Both the position numbers and the translations under genes were made by a program. Below are positions 1 through 7,075 of a stretch of 7,075 nucleotides of DNA, piece after piece (the stretch's first letter is position 1; each line of letters opens with the position of its first letter). The notes below the pieces were generated by a model. It saw only the letters and a program-made list of their open reading frames with translations, searched no databases and had not been told where the DNA came from. The stretch is from NCBI GenBank assembly GCA_022709625.1, contig JAKLIL010000089.1, positions 1 to 7,075 of the forward strand, given 5' to 3'. This DNA is from Verrucomicrobiota bacterium. GTDB lineage: Bacteria; Verrucomicrobiota; Kiritimatiellia; CAIQIC01; Lenti-01.

Positions 1-143
1 CTGCACGGCAACGCGGGGGATTTGCTGGCGGCGTTCGGCGCGGGCATGAAGGAAGCCAACCACCCGCGCCTCGCCGCGGTCCGCCGGCGGGCCCGCCAGT
101 TCTACGAACGCAAGGCCGCCCTCGAGGCGGCCAAGGAAAAAGC

Positions 144-147
<4 letters not shown>
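1..147 (+). CDS. 3' end of an unidentified gene upstream of glnS (partial)
   Basis: An open frame runs in from the left edge and ends at TGA 145-147, giving 48 visible C-terminal residues. The tail is hydrophilic, probably helical, and rich in Arg, Lys, Ala and Glu (for example RRRARQFYERKAALEA). There is no membrane segment and no motif I can assign. Its stop overlaps the glnS ATG as ATGA, and the glnS ribosome binding site lies inside it, which supports it as a real gene that is translationally coupled to glnS. The sequence of small residues followed by an Arg-rich helix resembles the C-terminal helices of some glycosyltransferases, but this is too weak to use as a call. Too little is present to say whether it belongs to the ebo genes further on. 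Confidence 0.6.
133..137 (+). promoter_or_regulatory. Ribosome binding site of glnS
   Basis: AAGGA lies 6 bases before the ATG at 144, inside the last codons of the upstream gene. It is one of the few convincing Shine-Dalgarno sequences in the window, and it fixes the glnS start at the ATG that overlaps the upstream stop codon. Confidence 0.6.
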
Positions 148-1789
<1,642 letters not shown>

Positions 1790-1793
<4 letters not shown>

Positions 1794-3049
1794 ACCCAGC
1801 GGCCATGCGGAGCGCTTCCATCAAAAAGAGGAAATCCGCTCCCGTGTCCGTCCATCACCAGCGCATCGTCGTCCGCCACGACTTTCCCGTCGTCTTCACT
1901 TGGCATCTGTTTTCGCCGTGCAATCCCGCGCTGTTCGACGCCTTGAACCGCGGCGACGGCCCCCGGCCGCGGCGGTGTCTCGTGGTGTTGGACAAAGGCG
2001 TCGCCGCGGCCTTTCCCGAACTTTCCGCACAAATTCGCGCCTATTTTGCGGACAAGTCCAAGCTCGTGCGACTGGTCCGCGCCCCACTGGCCATCGCGGG
2101 CGGCGAGGCCGTCAAGCAATCGACCGCCGCCGTCCGCCGGATTCTGGACGCCCTGCGCGCCGGCAACATCTGCCGCCATTCGTTCTGCATTGCCGTCGGC
2201 GGCGGGGCGTTTCTCGACGCCGCCGGTTTGGCCGCCGCCCTTTTCCACCGCGGCGTGCGCCTAGTGCGCGTGCCCACCACGGCCCTCGCCCAGTGCGACT
2301 CCGGCGTCGGCGTCAAAAACGCCATCAACTACGCCGGCGCGAAAAACCTGCTCGGCACCTTCGCCCCGCCCTGGGCCGTGCTGAACGACGCCGATTTCCT
2401 CGACTCGCTGCCGCTGCCGCTGCTGCTCAACGGCATCGCCGAAGCTGTCAAGGTCGCCGCCATCAAGGATGCCGCCTTTTTCCGCGCCATCGAGCGCGCC
2501 GCGCCCAAGATCCGCCGGCGCGACCTGCCCGCGATCCGCCGCATCCTCCGGCGCTGCGCGCTGCTGCATCTCGACCATATCGCCACCTCGGGCGATCCCT
2601 ACGAACTCGGCACCGCCCGCCCCCTCGACTACGGCCATTGGGCCGCGCATAAGCTCGAATCGATGTCGCACCACCACCTGTCCCACGGCCACGCCGTCGC
2701 CGTCGGCATCGCCCTCGACGCCCTCTACGCCGCCCGCGCCGGCCTCCTGCCGCAAAAGCAAGCCCACCGGCTGGTCGACGTCCTGCGCGCCTGCGGTCTG
2801 CCCGTCTACGCGCCGGAATTGGCGCAAACCGACCGCCGCGGACGCCTCGCCATCCTCGCCGGCCTCGAAGAATTCCGCGCCCACCTCGGCGGCGAATTGA
2901 CCCTCACCCTGCCCGCTCCCCTCGGCTCCCGCATCGAAATCCATTCCGTTGACTCATCCCTCGTGTCCACCTGCATCGCCCAACTGGCCCGAAGGGGTCA
3001 GCCCTTGAATCTTGAATCTCAGAGCCAAGATTCAAGATTCAAGGGCTGA
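1790..3049 (+). CDS. eboD: EboD-type 3-dehydroquinate synthase-like cyclase
   Basis: The protein belongs to the dehydroquinate synthase fold, a family of NAD- and metal-dependent sugar-phosphate cyclases. Visible parts are GGE at 104-106, the NAD-binding VGGGAFLDAAG at 136-146, CDSGVGVK ending in K176, AKN with K185, and the likely metal ligands E218 (GIAEAVK), H283 (DYGHW) and H299 (LSHGH). K176 and K185 have the same spacing as the two active-site lysines of fungal dehydroquinate synthase. The usual HGE is HGH here. The N-terminal HHQRIVVRHDFPVVFTWHLF and the eboE gene next door point to the EboD subgroup of the ebo system, whose true substrate is not established, rather than shikimate-pathway AroB. 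The start is uncertain: GTG 1790 overlaps the glnS stop as GTGA, ATG 1805 lacks a ribosome binding site, and GTG 1844 has AGAGGAAA upstream and would begin just before the conserved part. The last 18 residues are encoded by an inverted repeat and are probably not ancestral. Confidence 0.85.
1827..1834 (+). promoter_or_regulatory. Possible ribosome binding site for an alternative EboD start
   Basis: AGAGGAAA precedes the in-frame GTG at 1844, with 11 bases between the GAGGA core and the start codon. That spacing is longer than ideal. If it is used, EboD begins VSVHHQRIVV, which fits where the conserved region starts better than the GTG at 1790 does. The extra residues from the upstream starts are basic (KKRK) and look non-conserved. 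Confidence 0.3.
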
Positions 3050-3053
3050 CCCC
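2994..3053. repeat. Perfect 26-bp inverted repeat, REP-like palindrome
   Basis: The left arm 2994-3019 and right arm 3028-3053 are perfect reverse complements and leave an 8-base loop (CAGAGCCA, 3020-3027). The outer part of each arm carries GGGGTCAG or its complement. The inner part of the left arm holds two tandem copies of CTTGAAT. The left arm and loop lie inside the end of eboD, and the right arm contains the eboD TGA (3047-3049). The eboE GTG comes 7 bases after the element. On RNA it would fold into a very stable hairpin. No T run follows (the next bases are CGATAATT), so it is not a normal intrinsic terminator. GGGGTCAG-type palindromes of this size recall the dispersed REP elements mobilised by REP-associated tyrosine transposases. 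No such transposase and no second copy is visible here. Confidence 0.85.
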
Positions 3054-3060
3054 GATAATT

Positions 3061-4173
3061 GTGAACTCTTCCCCCCCCCGCTTTCCTCTCTCCTACTGCC
3101 TCAACGTCCACGACGCCGCCACCTGGAACGCCGTCCGGAAGGCGCTCGACACCGAAGTTCTCGCCGTCAAGCAACGGGTCGCGCCCGACCGCACTTTCCC
3201 GCTAAGTCTCCATCTCGGCAACCGCGCCCTGCGCGAGGCTTCCGCTCCCGCCAACCGCGCGCGCCTCCGCGATTGGCTGGCCCGGAACGACTGCGTGCTG
3301 CTTGCGCTCAACGCCTTCCCCTATGGCCGGTTCCAAGGCGTACGGGTCAAGGAGAACGTCTACCGGCCCAACTGGACCGATCCGGACCGGCTCGCCTACA
3401 CCCGCTTGGCCTGTGCCTTCCTGTCCGGATACGTGCCCGCCGGCGCCACGGGCACCGTCACCACCGTGCCCGGCGGCTGGCGCGGGGAATGGATTTCCCC
3501 CGACGACGATTATGCGGCGCTCAAAAACCTGCGCCAGGCGGCTGCGCTCTGCCGCGACCTTGGCAAGGTCCGCATCGCCGTCGAGCCCGAACCCGGTTGC
3601 GCCTGGGACCTTTTCGACAAGCGCGTGGAAAATACCGGCCCCGAAATCGGCTGGTGCCTCGACGCCTGCCATGCCGCCGTCGAATTCCGCCCGCTTGAAA
3701 AAATCGACTGGTCGCGCATCGTCCGCATGCAACTTTCCGCCGCGATCGAGTGCGACAACGTGCCGGCCGCCCGCGCCGCCCTTGCGCCCTTCGCCGAACC
3801 CAATTATCTCCACCAGACCCGCGCCGCCCTCGACGGCGAAATCATCGGCGAGTGGCCCGACCTCGCCCCCGCCCTGGCCGAACTGCCCAAGCTGCCGGCG
3901 CGCGCCGTCGTCCGCACCCATTACCACGTTCCGCTGACCTGGAAAGGCTCCGGCCCTCTGCGCTCCACGCGCGACCTTCTGCCTCCCGCTATTTTCAAAA
4001 AGGCGCGGCAGGTCTTCGGCGAAGTCGAAACCTACACCTACTCCGTTTTGCCGGAAAAAATGCGCTCCGCCACGCTCGCGGACGGCATCGCCGCGGAACT
4101 CCGCTGGGCGGCCGCCCGCTATGGCTCGTCTTCGTTGGCGAACTTGAATACCGTCTCGCCGGGCTTGGCGTAG
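3061..4173 (+). CDS. eboE: EboE-type TIM-barrel protein (sugar-phosphate isomerase/epimerase-like)
   Basis: The 370 residues match the EboE family (metabolite traffic protein of the ebo system), which has the xylose isomerase-like TIM-barrel fold. Segments that look diagnostic are LSYCLNVH (10-17), NAFPYGRFQG (84-93) followed by VKENVYRPNW, the TVTTVPGGW segment, EPEPGC with E175 and E177, LDACH with D201 and H204, and THYHVP with H287 and H289. The acidic residues and histidines at the ends of predicted strands are candidate metal ligands by analogy with sugar isomerases. The reaction is unknown. There is no signal peptide, so it is probably cytoplasmic. The GTG at 3061 is the only plausible start before the conserved LSYC. 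It has no Shine-Dalgarno sequence, because the eboD palindrome fills the space, and it is followed by a run of nine C at 3071-3079. The conserved part seems to end near ELRW (residue 349). The last ~20 residues lie mostly antisense to the next gene and look like read-through sequence. Confidence 0.85.
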   Translation: MNSSPPRFPLSYCLNVHDAATWNAVRKALDTEVLAVKQRVAPDRTFPLSLHLGNRALREASAPANRARLRDWLARNDCVLLALNAFPYGRFQGVRVKENVYRPNWTDPDRLAYTRLACAFLSGYVPAGATGTVTTVPGGWRGEWISPDDDYAALKNLRQAAALCRDLGKVRIAVEPEPGCAWDLFDKRVENTGPEIGWCLDACHAAVEFRPLEKIDWSRIVRMQLSAAIECDNVPAARAALAPFAEPNYLHQTRAALDGEIIGEWPDLAPALAELPKLPARAVVRTHYHVPLTWKGSGPLRSTRDLLPPAIFKKARQVFGEVETYTYSVLPEKMRSATLADGIAAELRWAAARYGSSSLANLNTVSPGLA

Positions 4174-4415
4174 CCCAGGCTTTCGCGGGCGATTTTTTCG
4201 ACGAAGCGGGGGTCTTCCTGCAGTTTTTGCTGCTTCATTTTCAGCACGCGGAGATATTCCGCCTCGCGCTGGATGTCGTGCCGCAGTTCGTCGGCCCGGG
4301 CGCGCATGGTGCGCTGGCGCTTGGCCAAGGGCAGGAAGAAACTGGCCACGATGCCGGCGACCAGGAGGATGATCGCGATCAGGCACAGCCGCTGGATGAA
4401 TTTCCAGACGTTCAT
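4119..4415 (-). CDS. FtsB/DivIC-family septum formation initiator-like protein
   Basis: This is a 98-residue single-pass membrane protein of the family that helps hold the cell-division complex together (FtsB in proteobacteria, DivIC in Firmicutes). A short cytoplasmic MNVWKFIQR leads into a membrane segment at about 7-28, then a charged helical stretch at 32-66 with coiled-coil character, then DPRFVEKIARESLGYAKPGE at 68-87, which is the family's typical ending. Length and domain order are as expected. I chose ATG 4415 over the TTG at 4448, which would add 11 residues, because the membrane helix follows at once and the TTG overlaps a likely -35 box. Its 3' end overlaps the end of eboE by 55 bases in convergent orientation. 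The sequence does not settle whether the partner is FtsL-like or whether it should be named ftsB or divIC. Confidence 0.85.
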   Translation of the reverse strand: MNVWKFIQRLCLIAIILLVAGIVASFFLPLAKRQRTMRARADELRHDIQREAEYLRVLKMKQQKLQEDPRFVEKIARESLGYAKPGETVFKFANEDEP

Positions 4416-4424
4416 TGGGCCCCG

Positions 4425-4453
4425 ATCATAGCGTGGCCCCGGCCGCAACGCAA
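4425..4453 (-). promoter_or_regulatory. Candidate sigma-70-type promoter of the FtsB/DivIC-like gene
   Basis: Read on the minus strand, TTGCGT (4453-4448) and TATGAT (4430-4425) are separated by 17 bases, and TATGAT matches five of six consensus positions. The -10 box ends 9 bases before ATG 4415, so transcription would begin about two or three bases ahead of the start codon and give a nearly leaderless mRNA. This also argues against the TTG start at 4448. Confidence 0.45.
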
Positions 4454-4494
4454 CGCCCGGCTTCCGGCCCGGCGGCCGCCCGGCACAAGCGGCC

Positions 4495-4523
4495 TTGCTT
4501 CCGGTCCGGCCGTGCCGTATCTT
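4495..4523 (+). promoter_or_regulatory. Candidate sigma-70-type promoter of the 226-residue unknown gene
   Basis: TTGCTT (4495-4500) and TATCTT (4518-4523) are separated by 17 bases. The match is moderate: three of six in the -35 box and four of six in the -10 box. The -10 box ends 8 bases before ATG 4532, so the transcript would begin at or next to the start codon, as with the divergent gene on the other strand. Confidence 0.3.
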
Positions 4524-4531
4524 CGGTCAGG

Positions 4532-5212
4532 ATGCCTCCTACGCCCAAAGAGTTCGATTTCTGGTACGCGGTCAACAACACCGAAGTGTTGGAAATGCCC
4601 CGCAATCGGTTGGAGACGTTCGGCTCCACGCTGATCAACTACCGACTCGTTACCGAACTGATGGATGCGGTTGGCCAGATTCGCGTCCGCGAAGGACGCA
4701 TCCAGGCGTTCCGACCGGAACTCCTTACCCCCCAATCGTTTTCCGAATCCCCTCTCGAGGGGTTCGAAACCGGCCCCGCGAACGACTTCATCCGCTGGCT
4801 GCGCGAGCACGAGTCCGATTTGATTTTGCTCAAGTACGGATTCCGTATCCGCCACGAATCGGTCACCGAAGCGATCGTCCACGACAACCTTGAAAACGTG
4901 GTGGCGCGCGTGCGGGCCGATTGGCAGGCGCAAGACGATCCCTTGTCGGCCCTCGTCGTAGGCGTGGACGAGCCGTGGGAAGTATGCTTGTTGAAGCTGC
5001 TGTTCGAAGTGGTCCGGAAGTCCGCCCCCGCAAACGCCCGCGAGTTGCGCGCCGACCCCGACGGCTCCCGGAACGAAATCGATCAGGCCTTCCGGCAAGC
5101 GGCCAACGACCGCGCCCGCCTGGCCCCGCTGGTGGCGCTGCTGAACCGCCTGGGCAAGTTCAAGGAATACGAAGACCGCTTCTACGCCTTGGTCCGGGCG
5201 CTCACCCGCTAG
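4532..5212 (+). CDS. Conserved-looking hypothetical protein of 226 residues
   Basis: I cannot assign a function. The protein is soluble, with no signal peptide, membrane segment or known catalytic motif. Its N-terminal part reads EFDFWYAVNNTEVLEMP (7-23), followed by LETFGSTLINYRLVTELMD (27-45) and IRVREGRIQAFRPELLTP (50-67). The middle has FIRWLREHESDLILLKYGF (86-104) and VHDNLENVVARV (116-127). VGVDEPWEVCLLKLLFEVV (143-161) is another well-ordered stretch. The C terminus (about 165-226) is charged and helical. The text of this protein resembles uncharacterised proteins I recall from Lentisphaerota and Verrucomicrobiota genomes, a memory that was not checked. ATG 4532 is preferred. The open frame extends upstream to 4415, but those 39 residues are low-complexity spacer translation and run across the divergent promoters. 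It converges on the TraB-family gene with only 10 bases between stops. Confidence 0.75.
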   Translation: MPPTPKEFDFWYAVNNTEVLEMPRNRLETFGSTLINYRLVTELMDAVGQIRVREGRIQAFRPELLTPQSFSESPLEGFETGPANDFIRWLREHESDLILLKYGFRIRHESVTEAIVHDNLENVVARVRADWQAQDDPLSALVVGVDEPWEVCLLKLLFEVVRKSAPANARELRADPDGSRNEIDQAFRQAANDRARLAPLVALLNRLGKFKEYEDRFYALVRALTR

Positions 5213-5222
5213 CGCCGGCCGT

Positions 5223-6395
5223 TCAGTGCGCGGCGATCCAGGGGATCGCCACGAAGGTGCCGAGGCTGGCGCCGACGTTCGTCGTCGCGACCACCAGCAG
5301 GATGCGCACGACCGGATTCCGCACGAAGGCCCGCAGGCTTTCCATGGCCGCGGGCAGCGTCTCGAAATCGGCCACGGCCGGCGGCCGCAGCCAAGCCTCC
5401 ACCAGCCCGGCCACCCAGCCGGCGGCCAGCGCGGGATGCAACGTCGTGAACGGGGCGGCCACGAACGCCGCAAGAACCGTCAGCGGATGCGGCAGCGCCG
5501 CCAGCGCTCCCAGCGCGGACAACGTCCCCGTCACGCCCACCCAGATGGCGACGGAATCGATCCCGCGTTCGGCTCCGCCCTGCGCAAAGCCCCAGACGAG
5601 CAAAGCCAGCACGCCCGCCGGAATCAGCCACGGCCAGATTTTCGACCAGCGCGACGGCGGCGGCAGGCTCTCCAGATCCGCCAGGGGCCGCGATTCGTGG
5701 ATCGCCTGCTGGATGCCCGGCACGTGCCCCGCGCCCACCACCGCCACGAGGCGCGTCCCGGGGGCGGCGCGCAATTTCTGCGCCAGATACACGTCGCGCT
5801 CGTCGATCAGGCGCTTCTTGATTTCCGGAAAGGCCTGGCCCATTTCCCCCATGAGCGCTTCCAACTGGTCCTGTTTTTTCAGGGCCTCGACGTCCTGCCC
5901 CGCGATGGGCTCCGCGGAGAACATGGCCTCGAACAGCACGCCGAACAGCTTGATCCGCTGCCAGAATCCCAAATGCCGCCAAACCCGCTTGAGGGTGACG
6001 TCGATCCGCCGGTCGATCAATTCCAGCCGCGCCCCCGTTTCTTCCGCGCAGGCGGCGGCCGCCAGCATTTCCGCGCCCGGTTCCGTTTCCAGCTGCTTAC
6101 CGAGCCGGCGGTAGAACGACTGCAGGACGAGTTGCGCCAGCAGAAAGGTCGCCTTGCCCTCCCGCACGACCTGGAACACGTTGGTGTGCCGCCAGGCCGC
6201 CTTTTTCACCAGGCCCTGGTAGCGGGGTTCGCAGAGTTCGACAGCGATCGTGTCGGGCCGGACGGCGGCCACCGCGGCGCGGACGTCTTGCACGCTTTGG
6301 GCCGACACGTGGGCCGTGCCGACGATGTAAACGGTTTTGCCCTCCAGCTCCACTTGCGCGGTGCCGGAGGGCAAGGCAGGAACGGGGTCCGCCAT
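5223..6395 (-). CDS. TraB/PrgY-family membrane protein
   Basis: The 390 residues show the TraB domain named after the enterococcal pheromone-shutdown protein TraB/PrgY, a family also found in archaea and animals (TRABD) and related to GumN-type proteins. The N-terminal domain has GTAHVS at 26-31, VELCEPR at 52-58, LIDRRIDVTLKR at 126-137, DERDVYLAQKL at 198-208 and VVGAGHVPGI at 219-228. The histidines, Glu and Asp/Arg groups recall a putative metal-dependent peptidase site proposed for the superfamily. The C-terminal part is hydrophobic, with about four or five membrane segments: near 254-270, 281-300, two short ones between 303 and 335, and 361-385. The substrate is unknown in most bacteria. 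Pheromone degradation should not be assumed, because no conjugation genes are nearby. ATG 6393-6395 lies 9 bases after the upstream OmpA-family stop without a clear ribosome binding site, so the two genes are probably co-transcribed. Confidence 0.88.
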   Translation of the reverse strand: MADPVPALPSGTAQVELEGKTVYIVGTAHVSAQSVQDVRAAVAAVRPDTIAVELCEPRYQGLVKKAAWRHTNVFQVVREGKATFLLAQLVLQSFYRRLGKQLETEPGAEMLAAAACAEETGARLELIDRRIDVTLKRVWRHLGFWQRIKLFGVLFEAMFSAEPIAGQDVEALKKQDQLEALMGEMGQAFPEIKKRLIDERDVYLAQKLRAAPGTRLVAVVGAGHVPGIQQAIHESRPLADLESLPPPSRWSKIWPWLIPAGVLALLVWGFAQGGAERGIDSVAIWVGVTGTLSALGALAALPHPLTVLAAFVAAPFTTLHPALAAGWVAGLVEAWLRPPAVADFETLPAAMESLRAFVRNPVVRILLVVATTNVGASLGTFVAIPWIAAH

Positions 6396-6404
6396 GGACG
6401 GCGG

Positions 6405-7075
6405 CTAGGGCGCCCCGCTCTTCTTGATGTAGATGTCGGTGCGGCGGTTGCGCTGCATGTTTTCTTCGGTGTCGTTCGGCGCGATCGGCCGATCGAACCC
6501 GTAGCCCACCGCCGCGACGTTGGCCGCCGGAATGCCGCTATGTTCGACCAGATAGTCCTTCACGGCGTTGGCGCGGCGCTCGCTGAGGCGCTGGTTGTAT
6601 TCGCGGGTGGAGCGCTTGCGCTTGTCCGCGTGGCCTTCCACGCGCACCGTGGCGCCCGGATCGCGGCGCAGCACCTTGCCCACCGGCTCGAGATCCTGGA
6701 AGTACTGCGGCCGGATGAAAGACTTGTCGTAGTCGAACTCGATGAGCAGCGTGAACTTCTGCAGGTCGTCGGCGGGATCCAGCGGATTGGTGCCGTCTTC
6801 GATGACTTCGTGGCCGTCGCTGACGCCGCCCTTGTCGGTATCGACGTCCAGCGGATTGGTCTGGTAGGTCAGGATTTCGGCGCCGTCCTTCAGCCCGTCG
6901 AGATCCGTGTCGGGGTTCAGAGGGTCGGTCTTGATCTTGAAGTGTTCGTCGCCGTCCGACAGGCCGTCGCCGTCGGTATCGGGATTGTAGGGGTCGGTGC
7001 CGAGGGCCGCTTCATCCTTGTCGAACAGGCCGTCGAGGTCGCTGTCGACGTCGCCCGGGCCAGCGCCCACCTGGA
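6405..7075 (-). CDS. OmpA-family protein with thrombospondin type 3 repeats (N terminus outside window)
   Basis: The visible 3' part has two regions. From about 7055 down to 6765 it encodes four Asp-rich thrombospondin type 3 repeats (DSDLDGL, DTDGDGLSDGDE, DTDLDGLKDGAE, DTDKGGVSDGHE), a calcium-binding linker common in outer-membrane proteins. The rest is a peptidoglycan-binding OmpA C-terminal domain: LLIEFDYDKSFI, VRVEGHADKR, REYNQRLSERRANAVKDYL and ENMQRNRRTDIYI. The Asp in GHAD and the Arg in SERRA correspond to the pair that contacts diaminopimelate in OmpA domains. The protein should sit in the outer membrane or periplasm and tie it to the cell wall. The GTG at 7068-7070 is not taken as the start. 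The frame continues to the window edge, and the signal peptide and any beta-barrel domain must lie upstream. The TraB-family gene follows after 9 bases. Confidence 0.92.
   Translation of the reverse strand, partial: QVGAGPGDVDSDLDGLFDKDEAALGTDPYNPDTDGDGLSDGDEHFKIKTDPLNPDTDLDGLKDGAEILTYQTNPLDVDTDKGGVSDGHEVIEDGTNPLDPADDLQKFTLLIEFDYDKSFIRPQYFQDLEPVGKVLRRDPGATVRVEGHADKRKRSTREYNQRLSERRANAVKDYLVEHSGIPAANVAAVGYGFDRPIAPNDTEENMQRNRRTDIYIKKSGAP
6765..7055 (-). repeat. Tandem thrombospondin type 3 calcium-binding repeats within the OmpA-family gene
   Basis: Four imperfect units of roughly 24-25 residues each carry an Asp-x-Asp-x-Asp-Gly type loop followed by DGxE and then a (T)(D/N)P(L/Y)(N/D)xDTD connector. 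The last unit (DTDKGGVSDGHE) departs from the pattern, with KGG in place of xDG. The repeats probably form a calcium-stiffened rod between the exported N-terminal part and the peptidoglycan-binding domain. More units may lie beyond the window edge. Confidence 0.85.

Larger units (their letters stand above)
4416..4531. other. Divergent intergenic region with spaced GCCCGG hexamers
   Basis: This spacer separates two divergent genes and contains a candidate promoter for each. Between the promoters are three copies of GCCCGG, at 4455-4460, 4467-4472 and 4478-4483, spaced 12 and 11 bases apart, and a 10-base palindrome GGCGGCCGCC at 4471-4480. Spacing near one helical turn could suit a regulator binding one face of the DNA. 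In DNA this GC-rich the pattern could also be chance. Confidence 0.3.

Noticed and set aside
2994..3053. The inverted repeat as a rho-independent terminator of eboD
   Set aside because: No T run follows the right arm, the stem is longer than usual for a terminator, and eboE starts 7 bases later in the same direction.
3202..4386. Minus-strand open frame of about 394 codons antisense to eboE
   Set aside because: It conflicts with both the well-supported EboE protein and the FtsB/DivIC-like gene and shows no recognisable domain.
4446..4448. TTG as start of the FtsB/DivIC-like gene
   Set aside because: It overlaps the likely -35 box and would add a Pro/Arg-rich leader before the membrane helix. 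ATG 4415 fits the family length and layout better.
5200..5240. A bidirectional terminator between the convergent unknown gene and the TraB-family gene
   Set aside because: Only short, interrupted GC-rich complementarity (CGCCG with CGGCG) was seen, with no T run on either strand.
7068..7070. GTG as the start of the OmpA-family protein
   Set aside because: It would give a protein with no signal peptide that starts inside the Asp-rich repeat region. The frame stays open to the window edge, so this is an internal Val codon.

Overview
The window is a dense, GC-rich (roughly two thirds G+C) bacterial chromosome segment. It holds eight genes, six complete and two cut by the window edges. A class I GlnRS, an FtsB/DivIC-like divisome protein and an OmpA-type cell-wall anchor indicate a Gram-negative-type cell. 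The gene families and the style of the dispersed palindrome recall the PVC group (Kiritimatiellota, Lentisphaerota, Verrucomicrobiota), but that placement is inferred from general resemblance and was not tested.

Positions 1-4173 form a plus-strand transcription unit. The 3' end of an unidentified gene (stop at 145-147) overlaps the glnS start by 4 bases. The glnS stop overlaps a GTG start for the next gene by 4 bases. That gene is a 3-dehydroquinate-synthase-like protein of the EboD type, followed after 11 bases by a sugar-isomerase-like TIM-barrel protein of the EboE type. EboD and EboE belong to the ebo system, a set of usually six genes (eboA-F) found in scattered bacteria and some algal plastids and linked to making or moving a secondary metabolite or its precursor. 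Here the D-E pair is kept, but glnS sits where eboC would be expected and no eboF follows. A perfect 26-bp inverted repeat with an 8-base loop lies across the eboD/eboE junction, encodes the last residues of EboD and contains its stop codon. It looks like an inserted REP-type element.

Positions 4119-5212 hold a divergent pair. A small FtsB/DivIC-family membrane protein lies on the minus strand and overlaps the end of eboE tail to tail. An uncharacterised 226-residue soluble protein lies on the plus strand. The roughly 116 bases between their preferred starts contain a plausible sigma-70-type promoter for each, and both -10 boxes lie only 8-9 bases from the start codon, so leaderless or nearly leaderless mRNAs are possible.

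Positions 5223-7075 are minus strand. An OmpA-family protein with thrombospondin type 3 calcium-binding repeats, cut at its N terminus by the window end, is followed after 9 bases by a TraB/PrgY-family membrane protein. They are probably co-transcribed. No rRNA, tRNA, CRISPR array, transposase or integrase gene was found. The point that most deserves follow-up is the ebo pair attached to glnS, together with the palindrome between its two genes.
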